Source: Candidatus Scalindua rubra (lineage in GTDB: Bacteria; Planctomycetota; Brocadiia; Brocadiales; Scalinduaceae). From it: DNA of 64,000 bases. The DNA lies in assembly GCA_001723765.1 (NCBI GenBank), contig MAYW01000005.1, positions 1-64,000 of the forward strand, in the 5' to 3' direction. Every line of letters begins with the position of its first letter. Within the stretch, counting starts at the first letter, position 1. The position numbers were made by a program, and so were the translations under genes. A model generated the notes under the pieces. That model had not been told where the DNA came from. It did not search any database and saw only the letters and a list, made by a program, of their open reading frames with translations. Of the stretch, positions 8,686 through 16,379 are shown piece by piece.

Positions 8686-11439
8686 ATGTTGACCACAACT
8701 AATCATGCAGTGAACGAAACAAATCTAACAAAACGAAAATACATAATATGTGACGTTATTATCCTTATCCTTCTCGAAGCATTTATTCTGTCTTATCTTC
8801 ACCCTTCACTTCTTATTAAGGACACAATTATTACAGGAGGTGATACTGCCTCATATTTTCATCCACTTAAATATTTAAAGGAAACTCTACTGCCCAGCGG
8901 AAGACTCGTCGGGTGGGATCACGGAAACTTTGCCGGATATCCACTCTTTCAATTCTATTTCGTTGTACCTTTCCTATTTGCCGCAATACTGGGTTATTTT
9001 ATTAAGATTACGGTTGCATTGAAGATTGTAACCATTCTTGGGATTCTCATGCTCCCACTTTTTACATATTTCTCTTTCAGGAAGTTAAATTATTGTTTCC
9101 CAGTACCTGTTATAACTGCAATCCTCACCCTCGTTTTTCTCTTTCAAGAAGGTTACACCATATGGGGTGGTAACATCCTGAGCACACTTGCCGGAGAATT
9201 TTGCTACAGTATAAGCCTTTCTGTATTTGTTTTATATCTTGGACATTTATACAGAGGCATAAACGACGATAAAGGTATTGTAAAAAATGCATTCCTGCTG
9301 GCACTATGCGGACTTTGTCACAGCTTTGTATTTATTATTGCCGGAATGCTTTCCTTCTTCTTCCTTTTTTCCGGGATTACCTCAAACCTCTACCTTCGTA
9401 AATTCCTTCCTCTCACAAACTCACTTTCTCGTCCAACCCATATAGAGACAGAGAAGGATGGTAGAGATAAATTTATCAGGAAACTGAAATACGTAATAAA
9501 GCTTAATCTACTGACTTTCTTACTCTTAGGATTCTGGATTATACCTTTTATCACAAAATTAAATCACACAACCTCGTATTATTCAATCTGGCAATTTCAT
9601 AGCTGGAAAGAGTTACTTTCCTTCTCTTTATTACCATTTCTAATCCTCAGCATAATAAGGATTACCTTGCCAAGAAAGGTTCTGAAAGGCAATGACAAAG
9701 GAAGATGTACGTATCTTCTGTATATATGCTTTATTTCAATCATGCTGTATTGTAACGCACACCTTTACCAAGCTCCGGATATCAGATTTCTGCCAATCTT
9801 TTACTTAATGACAATCTTTATAACGGCAGACCTTATGGGCTGTCTCGTTCGCTATATTAGACCCAGGATTGTCTTCACCATCATGGTACTATTTGGGATA
9901 ACATTCTGGATTTTTAATCAAGGAGGAAGAGTAGAAAACTGGGCAAAATGGAACTATGAAGGGTACGAGTCAAAGGTAACATGGAAGACCTTTGAAAAGA
10001 TTAATTCATTTTTAAAAGGAGAGATTTCAGACCCCAGGGTTGCTTATGAAAAAACACACGCATATAAATCATTTGGCAGCGATAGAATATTTGAATCTCT
10101 TCCTCTTTTTAGTGGACGTCAGACCCTTGAAGGCATTCACTTTGCATCTTCTATCTCATCCAAGCATATCGTGTTCCTTCAAACGGAGCTTTCCAAAGAT
10201 ATCCTTGCCCCAATATTATATGTTTTTTCAAAGGTAAATATTGATGCACTGGATAAACATTTAAAAATGTTCAACATTAACCATTTACTTATAGTAACCG
10301 AGAAAATAAAGAACTCTCTCAGAAAAAACACCAATTTTAAAGAGGTGTTTAAGCTAAATAAATACAGTATCTTTGAGTTTAGGGGTAATACGGGTAATTA
10401 TGTTGAAATACCAAAATATCTTCCAGTGGTTTTTACAGGTAAAGATTGGAGGAAGCAGTTCTACGAGTGGTTTAAAATTCCGGAAACATTAGACGTTCCC
10501 TTGGTCCCATCGAGCTATATCAAGAGTAATGATTTGAAGGATTTTAAATCGTTTTCAGACAATATTCATGATATAAAGAGGTTCATGAACGATAACCTTT
10601 TGTTATTGCGAAATAAAGCCAAAGAAACCTCAAATTTTAATAAGATAACAGAAACAATCACACCATTTGAAATAAAATTCGTTACACCATTCAAAGGTAT
10701 GCCACACATAATAAAAGTTTCTTACTTCCCAAACTGGAAGGTTTCTGGAGCAGACAGGGTATATCCTGTCTCCCCATGCTTCATGCTCGTCATACCCAAC
10801 CAGAATGAGGTTATGCTAACATACGGACGTACTCCTGCTGATATTGTGGGAATAATTCTTACTTTAACAGGATTGATCATATGCGTTGCAGCATTGTGTG
10901 GTGTATGGAACAATACAGTATGGACAAAATCATCTGTCAATGCACAAAGCTGTAAATTTTGGGACTTTGTATATATGGTATTAAGACCGTGTATCCTGAT
11001 CGCCGCAATCATTATTCTGGCTATATCAACAACGTATTGCCTGATATACAGAAACTTTCCAATCAAAATATACCTTAAAGGTACGGACTTCTACGATAGT
11101 GGCAAATATGAGGATGCAATTAGGACATTTCAAAAGATAACCAGAGACAAAAAATACGATATAGTAGACGTCGTCCTCTCAATGCTCTTTGAGGCAAGAA
11201 GCTACACACACATGAATAAGTATGATGATGCCATTAAAACATTTCAGGACATAATTAACACATATCCATATAGCCGCTACGTGGCAGAAGCTTATTATGA
11301 AATAGGACTAATCTATGTGAAGCGAGATGATATTGAATTGGCAAGGACTGCGTTCAAAAAGGCAGTAGAAGCAGATGAATTTTCGATCTACACTAAGCAT
11401 GCAAAGAACAAGCTAGCGGAGTTAAAGAAAGATTCCTAA
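8686..11439 (+). CDS. Large multi-spanning membrane protein (PTPS-related/GT-C-like) with C-terminal TPRs
   Basis: The 917-residue protein has many membrane helices in its first 430 residues, a GGDTASYFHPLKYL motif after the first helix and WDHGNFAGYPLFQFYF, as in the 6-pyruvoyl-tetrahydropterin-synthase-related membrane family, which resembles lipid-linked-sugar glycosyltransferases. An extracytoplasmic domain and two more helices follow. The last 110 residues are TPR units (DSGKYEDAIRTFQKI, NKYDDAIKTFQDII). The segment NSLSRPTHIETEKDG near residue 245 may be another repeat-derived insertion. With the GT2 and radical SAM genes upstream it suggests synthesis and transfer of a lipid-linked sugar. 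It closes the series. Confidence 0.7.
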   Translation: MLTTTNHAVNETNLTKRKYIICDVIILILLEAFILSYLHPSLLIKDTIITGGDTASYFHPLKYLKETLLPSGRLVGWDHGNFAGYPLFQFYFVVPFLFAAILGYFIKITVALKIVTILGILMLPLFTYFSFRKLNYCFPVPVITAILTLVFLFQEGYTIWGGNILSTLAGEFCYSISLSVFVLYLGHLYRGINDDKGIVKNAFLLALCGLCHSFVFIIAGMLSFFFLFSGITSNLYLRKFLPLTNSLSRPTHIETEKDGRDKFIRKLKYVIKLNLLTFLLLGFWIIPFITKLNHTTSYYSIWQFHSWKELLSFSLLPFLILSIIRITLPRKVLKGNDKGRCTYLLYICFISIMLYCNAHLYQAPDIRFLPIFYLMTIFITADLMGCLVRYIRPRIVFTIMVLFGITFWIFNQGGRVENWAKWNYEGYESKVTWKTFEKINSFLKGEISDPRVAYEKTHAYKSFGSDRIFESLPLFSGRQTLEGIHFASSISSKHIVFLQTELSKDILAPILYVFSKVNIDALDKHLKMFNINHLLIVTEKIKNSLRKNTNFKEVFKLNKYSIFEFRGNTGNYVEIPKYLPVVFTGKDWRKQFYEWFKIPETLDVPLVPSSYIKSNDLKDFKSFSDNIHDIKRFMNDNLLLLRNKAKETSNFNKITETITPFEIKFVTPFKGMPHIIKVSYFPNWKVSGADRVYPVSPCFMLVIPNQNEVMLTYGRTPADIVGIILTLTGLIICVAALCGVWNNTVWTKSSVNAQSCKFWDFVYMVLRPCILIAAIIILAISTTYCLIYRNFPIKIYLKGTDFYDSGKYEDAIRTFQKITRDKKYDIVDVVLSMLFEARSYTHMNKYDDAIKTFQDIINTYPYSRYVAEAYYEIGLIYVKRDDIELARTAFKKAVEADEFSIYTKHAKNKLAELKKDS

Positions 11440-11503
11440 GCTATAAAACCAGCAATAATGGATTCAGTATAAATAAATGTCTGTATGATGTTATGATGTG
11501 AGA

Positions 11504-11578
11504 TAGAATAAGTTTAATTTACTCCATGAGGGAATATATCGTTTTACAAATCTATTTAGATTATGGCTAATTGGATAA
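11504..11578 (+). pseudogene. C-terminal remnant of a GT2 glycosyltransferase
   Basis: The frame after the stop at 11504 reads NKFNLLHEGIYRFTNLFRLW, clearly related to SKFNLLHEGFYRYYHLFKLI at the end of the glycosyltransferase at 6576-7268. Only about 23 codons remain before the stop at 11576. It indicates that a second glycosyltransferase of this kind once stood at the end of the cluster. Confidence 0.7.
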
Positions 11579-11955
11579 ATTGGCTCCGGTCGGTCGCCAA
11601 TTTATGCGTGTTTTGCTCCGCAAAACGTTAAGTGAAATAAATGCTTTTCATTCCGAGGACAGTGGTCAGATAACAATAGGCGTAGTTCTTTAGTACACGC
11701 ATTCATAAATATGGTTACGTATTTGTTTTTCAAGTAAGAGATTCTTCGTCACTTCATTCCTCAGCGAATGTCACTCTGAACGAAGTGAAGAGTCTATGTA
11801 TTATTCTACTCTAAATATGTCACCGAATTTACGAACAAGAGCACTTAGTATTATCTTTTTGACATTTTTAAGCAAAATCTTTTTTTTCTCTCTACTCTCT
11901 ACTTGCTACTTCTCTACCTTTTTACTTCCGACTTATTCGAGTAAGGAACTTTCAC
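11579..11955. other. Gene-free stretch with repeat fragments
   Basis: I find no coding region here. A compact hairpin TTTTGCTCCGCAAAA at about 11611 and the segment CACTCTGAACGAAGTGAAGAG near 11772 are pieces of the interspersed repeats found elsewhere in the window. The remainder is T-rich low-complexity sequence. Confidence 0.6.
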
Positions 11956-12118
11956 CTACACTTTCACTCTAAATATCATTTGTGCCTTACGTAAGGTTTT
12001 ATAAACTTTGGGTAGCCAGATTGGTTCTATATCAGAAATGTATACTTCTGCAGCGGCACCTTTTTGGAGCAGATCAATACGTATCACAATCTTGTAGTGA
12101 CCTTTTCTTTCTCTCATC
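11956..12118 (-). pseudogene. 3' fragment of a NusG/UpxY-like gene
   Basis: Codons for ERKGHYKIVIRIDLLQKG and AAAEVYISDIEPI repeat almost exactly the KOW-domain end of the intact NusG-like protein at 13208-13696. The fragment lacks the NGN domain and continues into an unrelated tail. The fragment and the intact gene bracket the MntA/HepT toxin-antitoxin pair, on the same strand, about 1.2 kb apart. Confidence 0.8.
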
Positions 12119-12158
12119 TTTTTAAATATTACACAAAGAAGTACAAGATTATTTCTGT

Positions 12159-12587
12159 TCACTCCAATTTGAAATAACCCACCACTGCCAGTAAATATTC
12201 ATCAATATCTTTTAGATGACTATGTACAATGTTATAAACTATGTCAAGGTTAATATCTTCATATTCATGAACCAATACATTTCTGAAACCGACCATAGAA
12301 ACCATTCTCTCAGCCAGCCCCCCTTTGATAACTCCCTTGGTCTGAAGGAGGTAGAAGATTTCATTAAGACTTCCTACAATACCCCATCCCTCATCTGAAA
12401 TGACATGGCTCCCAATATCAATGCAACCTTGAATAGCAAGCTGGAGATTACGCAATACAATGTCTTGTAAATCAAGATCATTCTTGAATGATTCTAAAAG
12501 TACATCCTTCTTATCCCTTAATCTTGACATATTGAGGCGAATATGGGAAATCTTCTTTAAGATGACTGATCTATTGACCAATAACAC
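12159..12587 (-). CDS. hepT: HEPN-domain toxin HepT
   Basis: The 142-residue HEPN (formerly DUF86) protein has the catalytic motif RX4HXY at R102, H107 and Y109 (RNVLVHEY). HEPN toxins cleave RNA; in MntA/HepT pairs the motif tyrosine is AMPylated by MntA, which silences the toxin. The start MLLVNRSVILKKI fits the family N-terminus and overlaps the upstream mntA by 17 bases. All motif residues are intact, so the toxin is probably functional. The pair stands between a NusG-like gene and a fragment of it, which suggests arrival by insertion. Confidence 0.9.
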   Translation of the reverse strand: MLLVNRSVILKKISHIRLNMSRLRDKKDVLLESFKNDLDLQDIVLRNLQLAIQGCIDIGSHVISDEGWGIVGSLNEIFYLLQTKGVIKGGLAERMVSMVGFRNVLVHEYEDINLDIVYNIVHSHLKDIDEYLLAVVGYFKLE

Positions 12588-13032
12588 TCCTCCTCATAGC
12601 TGCAATCATGCCTTTTTGCATCCGATTCTCCAGAAATTGGTAATCAAGACATTGGATAAGCCTAGTTGCCCTGAATGAGCGATGCATATTTCTGTCCCTT
12701 TCAAAGATAACTTTTCCCTCCCGCAGTATCTGAAATGCAAGAAGCTCACCAACTTCCTGCAGAAAAACCAGATCTACATCTTTCTTTATTAATCTAGAAA
12801 TATCTGTATGATATTTAACCCTTGCCTTATAGCTTTCAATATGATCTTTATATGGTGTAGTCAGTAATGCAATATCAACATCGCTGTCTTTAAGATCCCT
12901 TCCAATAACAATAGACCCGTATAGATAGGCAGCCTTGATTTCTTCTTTATCTTTAAAATACTTTTTTAGTAACTGTTTCATCCTTCTAATGAGTTCATGT
13001 TTTGAAGTTTTAACTTTGCTTGATTTAACCAT
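12571..13032 (-). CDS. mntA: MNT-domain antitoxin MntA (minimal nucleotidyltransferase)
   Basis: This 153-residue minimal nucleotidyltransferase has the complete GSX10DXD active site: G39-S40 and D51/D53 in GSIVIGRDLKDSDVD. By analogy with characterised MntA proteins it transfers AMP to the tyrosine of HepT. The C-terminal half (VDLVFLQE, LAFQILREGKVIFERD) is also typical. It is the first gene of the pair, overlapping hepT by 17 bases, as usual for this type VII toxin-antitoxin operon. Confidence 0.9.
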   Translation of the reverse strand: MVKSSKVKTSKHELIRRMKQLLKKYFKDKEEIKAAYLYGSIVIGRDLKDSDVDIALLTTPYKDHIESYKARVKYHTDISRLIKKDVDLVFLQEVGELLAFQILREGKVIFERDRNMHRSFRATRLIQCLDYQFLENRMQKGMIAAMRRSVIGQ

Positions 13033-13207
13033 CTTAAGCTTTCTACTCCCTTAAGCTTACCTTATCCAGATATTTGACTTTGTTCCTATTTCATAATGCA
13101 CATAATACCGTTTTAAAATTTCTTTTAATTTTAGTTCTTTGTAATAAAAAGATTTTCAAGCAATTTCTAAAATTTATAACAAAAAGGAAATCCTCTTTAC
13201 AATAGCT

Positions 13208-13696
13208 TTAGATAGGCTCTACATCAGCAATATATACTTCGGCAGCAGCACCCTTCTGAAGCAGATCAATACGTATCACAATCTTGTAGTGACCTTTCCT
13301 TTCAACAAGAATCCCTTCTACTCCCCTGAGTGGTCCTGCCTTTATCCTTACCCATCTACCTTTCTTAAGATAAGGAAAAGGGTCTAGTTTAACATCGGTT
13401 TCCATAATCGATTTAATATCCAGAATCTGTTTATCCGGTATTGGTGTTGGCTCATTTATGTCGGTGCCAATTATTCTTGCCACCCCTCTCGTATATTTAA
13501 CACTATCAAGGTGTTCTTTCTCTGCATAAACAAACAGATAACCAGGAAAAAGGGGTATGTCAACATATTTCTTCCTATCCCTCCTTCGGCTGAGAGTATG
13601 AATAAGAGGAAGAAATGTCTCTATCCCCTTTTCACTCAAAAACAAATCTACCTGTTTTTCGTGTCTGGAACGTGTATGGATTGCATACCAATTCAT
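13208..13696 (-). CDS. NusG/RfaH-like (UpxY-type) transcription antiterminator
   Basis: The 162-residue protein starts MNWYAIHTRSRHEKQV, has the NGN hallmark IPLFPGYLFVYAE and ends with a KOW domain (IKAGPLRGVEGILVERKG). Specialised NusG paralogues of this kind recruit to RNA polymerase and let it read through long polysaccharide operons. The glycan-like cluster at 5.6-11.4 kb lies nearby but on the other strand, so a link is only suggestive. A duplicate of its 3' end lies at 11956-12118. The bases 13033-13207 between it and mntA hold no gene. Confidence 0.85.
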   Translation of the reverse strand: MNWYAIHTRSRHEKQVDLFLSEKGIETFLPLIHTLSRRRDRKKYVDIPLFPGYLFVYAEKEHLDSVKYTRGVARIIGTDINEPTPIPDKQILDIKSIMETDVKLDPFPYLKKGRWVRIKAGPLRGVEGILVERKGHYKIVIRIDLLQKGAAAEVYIADVEPI

Positions 13697-13744
13697 GGGT
13701 TGTCATATATTACAGATTGAAGTAGAGTTGGTCAAGATATTTCG

Positions 13745-14165
13745 GCACGTATGCCTGCCTGATGGTAGGGAGGCCCGCCCTACCATTCTAATGAGATTCT
13801 GAAATAAGCATGTCCAAGTGGTATGTCAGGATTCAGAATGACATGGTATGGTGTCCCTGTCACCCTGAACCCCGTTTCAGGGTCCCGTACCTTCGCAGCA
13901 CATCCTGGAATTCAGCATTTCATAAGTTATATATAAGAGTTGACAAAGGTTATTTAAGTAAGTATATTTATGAATTAGCTCACTCCGTTCACTAATCCTG
14001 ACCTGTCGTCAGGACAGGTTTATGGTATTTTGCCCGTCCGAACGGATTCATCCGGGCGGGCTCCGCAAAATGAGATTCTCGTCCCTGATATTCATCAGGA
14101 CAAGCTTATTTGCGTGTTGAGTCTTACCTGCCTGTGCCGTAAGTACGGCAGATAGGTAAAATATC
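13745..14165. repeat. Cluster of interspersed palindromic repeats
   Basis: This gene-free stretch before tRNA-Arg holds several different short repeats: GTAGGGAGGCCCGCCCTAC near 13765, CACCCTGAACCCCGTTTCAGGGT near 13860, a CTCACTCCGTTCACT unit near 13980, and from about 14025 to 14072 the hairpin family ATTTTGCCCG...CGGGCGGGCTCCGCAAAAT also found at 27970 and 31390. I see no coding potential. Confidence 0.75.
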
Positions 14166-14228
14166 GAATAAGTCTCATAAGATGTATATTTCAACAGATT
14201 GTGGAATTTCCGATATATTTTAATTAAT

Positions 14229-14305
14229 GCGCCCGTAGCTCAATTGGATAGAGTAGTGGACTTCGAATCCAACGGTTGCAGGTTCGAGTCCTGCCGGGCG
14301 TGCCA
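14229..14305 (+). tRNA. tRNA-Arg (anticodon UCG)
   Basis: The acceptor GCGCCCG pairs with CGGGCGT, followed by G and an encoded CCA (14303-14305). The T arm is GCAGG-TTCGAGT-CCTGC. The anticodon loop CTTCGAA (14261-14267) gives TCG, reading CGA/CGG Arg codons. Confidence 0.93.
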
Positions 14306-14396
14306 TGTGTTCAATTTAGGAAATGTGATTATTGTCTTTTCATCCAAAATAATGTTTTTTACCTGGCACTTTCACACCTTAAATTTTGCTGTGAAA

Positions 14397-14540
14397 ATAG
14401 ATTCCCAATCGAGTTGGGAATGACAGATTACGTTTTATGTTATTCCTACAATCTCATTCACCTGTCATTCCCGTGAAAACGGGAATCTGATCCTGACTTT
14501 CGTCAGGACATGTTTTAATGATTCATAGCAACCTGAAGAG
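14397..14540. repeat. Interspersed palindromic repeat (GTCATTCCCG family)
   Basis: Two inverted units, GATTCCCAATCGAGTTGGGA and CATTCCCGTGAAAACGGGAA, are followed by a GGATCAGATTCCCG-related tail with TCCTGACTTTCGTCAGGA and an ending (CCTGAAGAGGCATGAAGGTTT) also seen at 30330. It fills the gap between the two tRNA genes. No gene is present. Confidence 0.8.
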
Positions 14541-14584
14541 GCATGAAGGTTTAACCCACAATTCCTAATCTATAAATTGTAATT

Positions 14585-14658
14585 GCGCCCTTAGCTCAGC
14601 CAGGCAGAGCAACTGACTCTTAATCAGTGGGTCGAAGGTTCGATTCCTTCAGGGCGCA
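14585..14658 (+). tRNA. tRNA-Lys (anticodon CUU)
   Basis: The acceptor GCGCCCT pairs with AGGGCGC, discriminator A, and CCA is not encoded. The loop CTCTTAA (14617-14623) between ACTGA and TCAGT gives anticodon CTT. An integrase relic begins only about 35 bases downstream, so this tRNA has probably served as an integration site. Confidence 0.93.
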
Positions 14659-14691
14659 CTTGTTATTTAAAGACTTATGACAATCACCCCC

Positions 14692-14951
14692 TCATGGAGA
14701 GTGTGAAATTGTGAAGTAATTGTGAAGTAAAATTTTACATTGACTCCATGACCCCCATTTTTTTGTTGTGGATAACTCCTCTCTTTCACCATTAGTCCCT
14801 GTATTCTTATCAAGCGTTTTCACCGCTTTTACTTTATGACTGGGTGCAAGGTGTGCATATCTCAATGTCATGCCTCTTTGGATAGGAATCTAAGCCTACG
14901 ATTATTTTCAGGTGTAAGTTTAACCTTTCTTATTTTCTTTAATACTTCATC
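14692..14951 (-). pseudogene. Tyrosine integrase relic beside tRNA-Lys
   Basis: Reading from 14951 leftwards, one frame gives VLKKIRKVKLTPENN and RRLRFLSKEA, as in the middle of tyrosine integrases. In another frame from the ATG at 14871 it continues MTLRYAHLAPSHKVKAVKTL, which is the integrase end containing the YAH nucleophile region. The catalytic core between is deleted. The relic points towards tRNA-Lys, and the toxin-antitoxin genes follow it upstream, so this looks like the eroded end of an old island. Confidence 0.75.
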
Positions 14952-14952
14952 T

Positions 14953-15279
14953 TTATACAGACAAACTGAGCTGTAGCATTACTGCTTTACTTACTTTTTG
15001 CATGTCTGCACTTGACAGCCTTCCTTCCAAATTTATTAAGCGCAACTTACTCATTGTTGTTAGTTGATCAGCCATAGCCTTGCATTTCTTTTTCTTTACC
15101 GTTACATAGGCTTCACTTGGGTATAACCGATCAATATTAGTCGTAAGTGGTACCACTTGCACCCTGTTTAAAAACCTGTTTGAAGCATCATTGCTGATAA
15201 TTACGGTGGGTCTTTTCTTCCGAATCTCACCACCAACCGTTTGTTCAAAATTCACCCACCATACTTCACTTCGCTTCAT
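14953..15279 (-). CDS. MazF/PemK-type toxin (endoribonuclease)
   Basis: The protein begins [21 protein letters not shown], then [21 protein letters not shown] and a C-terminal [12 protein letters not shown], the standard order of MazF/PemK mRNA interferases. I prefer the ATG at 15279 to the one three codons earlier because the family starts with KR/RGE-V-W. It overlaps the antitoxin by 14 bases and is co-transcribed behind it. The gene ends only a few bases before the integrase relic. Confidence 0.87.
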   Translation of the reverse strand: MKRSEVWWVNFEQTVGGEIRKKRPTVIISNDASNRFLNRVQVVPLTTNIDRLYPSEAYVTVKKKKCKAMADQLTTMSKLRLINLEGRLSSADMQKVSKAVMLQLSLSV

Positions 15280-15496
15280 CACCAACATCTCCTATCGTTG
15301 CTTCTGACCATTCCAATGCTTCAGATTCACGCTCCTCATCTTTTGCCATCTTTTTATAAGCGGTCATAAGACTCTTTTTAGAAATGTATGGACGAACTAA
15401 TTCCTCAATGAACTGACTGATATTGCCCCGGCCAACTTTCTTGTGCAATCCTTTATAGACTTTTTCGTCTATAGTGATAGTTAATTTCTTATGCAT
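15266..15496 (-). CDS. Ribbon-helix-helix antitoxin of the MazF-type pair
   Basis: The first 45 residues ([19 protein letters not shown], then [13 protein letters not shown]) form a ribbon-helix-helix DNA-binding fold; the acidic C-terminus should bind and block the toxin. AAGGAGG lies shortly before the ATG. As in most type II systems, the antitoxin comes first and likely represses its own operon. Confidence 0.85.
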   Translation of the reverse strand: MHKKLTITIDEKVYKGLHKKVGRGNISQFIEELVRPYISKKSLMTAYKKMAKDEERESEALEWSEATIGDVGDEAK

Positions 15497-15613
15497 GATA
15501 GTCCCTCCTTTAATATACTTATCTTATACGTATAATAAGTTACACTTGAAAGAAACACAAGAATATTTTCATGCCCTGGAAAGATATTTGAAACTCCCTA
15601 AAATTCTTTAAGG

Positions 15614-15670
15614 TACAAGATATGGCTTTTGATTAAAGAGAACGTCGAACCATTCAATCCATATCTTGTA
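15614..15670. repeat. 12-bp inverted repeat
   Basis: TACAAGATATGG (15614-15625) and CCATATCTTGTA (15659-15670) are perfect inverted copies 33 bases apart. They lie in the otherwise gene-free region between the toxin-antitoxin pair and the VapB-like gene. Function is unknown. Confidence 0.6.
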
Positions 15671-15786
15671 TAGCTGGATTAAAGTTTTGAACAGTCTCTA
15701 AACCATGTACGAGCTTGTTTGCACAAGCCAGAGGGGAGATTTGACGAAGCCTGATTTGTGTAGATAAAGGTAAGAACTACTTAGGT

Positions 15787-15987
15787 TCATGCCTTTTTTC
15801 TTTGAACCTTGTAATCATATTTAGGGTCATAGTCAATTTTACCAAACAAACTCAAGACCTTGATTTGCTCCATGCGTTGTATATACTCCTTAAGCGCCTG
15901 GGTAACTGCAGCTTTTTTCGTTTTATGCCTACCCAATTTCAAAGCCTTAACAATTAAACGGTCATCAATTTGTAAATTAGTTGCCAT
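15787..15987 (-). CDS. Orphan VapB-type antitoxin
   Basis: The 66-residue protein reads MATNLQIDDRLIVKALKLG and KAAVTQALKEYIQR, the DUF2191/VapB N-terminus with its RHH-like fold, and ends with FGKIDYDPKYDYK. A VapC toxin normally follows immediately downstream, but the bases 15530-15786 contain no PIN-domain frame. It is therefore an orphan antitoxin or a leftover of a lost pair. Confidence 0.8.
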   Translation of the reverse strand: MATNLQIDDRLIVKALKLGRHKTKKAAVTQALKEYIQRMEQIKVLSLFGKIDYDPKYDYKVQRKKA

Positions 15988-16254
15988 CTTTGTCGCCTCA
16001 CTTTTTACGTATTATCACGCATGGTGTTGTGTGTTGTCAAGGTTGTTTTTAACTTCTTTTGATAACAGTACAGCCTTTTATGTATTCAGAATAAGTCGTA
16101 TCGGCTGATTTTATTTGTAGATTTTTTGTTGAGATTTTGCAATTACTGGGGAAATTTTAGAGTGAGTTTATGCCACGATGTTTATGCAAGATATTAAGGG
16201 GGTATGAAAACACACCAAACCGCTCTATACATGGAATGATGGAATACCTTCCCG

Positions 16255-16346
16255 ACGAATGCCCGCCTGTCGAACGTACAGGGCAGGCCTGACCGACTAA
16301 GCCATTCCAACCATGATGCTGGACTGGCAGGCGGGTTGGAATAATG
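16255..16346. repeat. Palindromic repeat unit downstream of smc
   Basis: ATTCCAACC (from about 16304) pairs with GGTTGGAAT (to about 16345), and CCCGCCTGTC has an inverted partner in the same unit. It is related to the CCCGCC-rich repeats elsewhere. The rest of the 15988-16379 gap contains nothing I can identify. Confidence 0.55.
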
Positions 16347-16379
16347 TTTTTTAAGACGGAGTTTTGATAACGGGGCTAT

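Noticed and set aside
14199-14423. Open frame across tRNA-Arg
   Set aside because: It runs through the tRNA and repeats; the tRNA explains the sequence.
15500-15786. VapC toxin partner of the VapB-like gene
   Set aside because: No PIN-domain frame is found in the expected downstream place.
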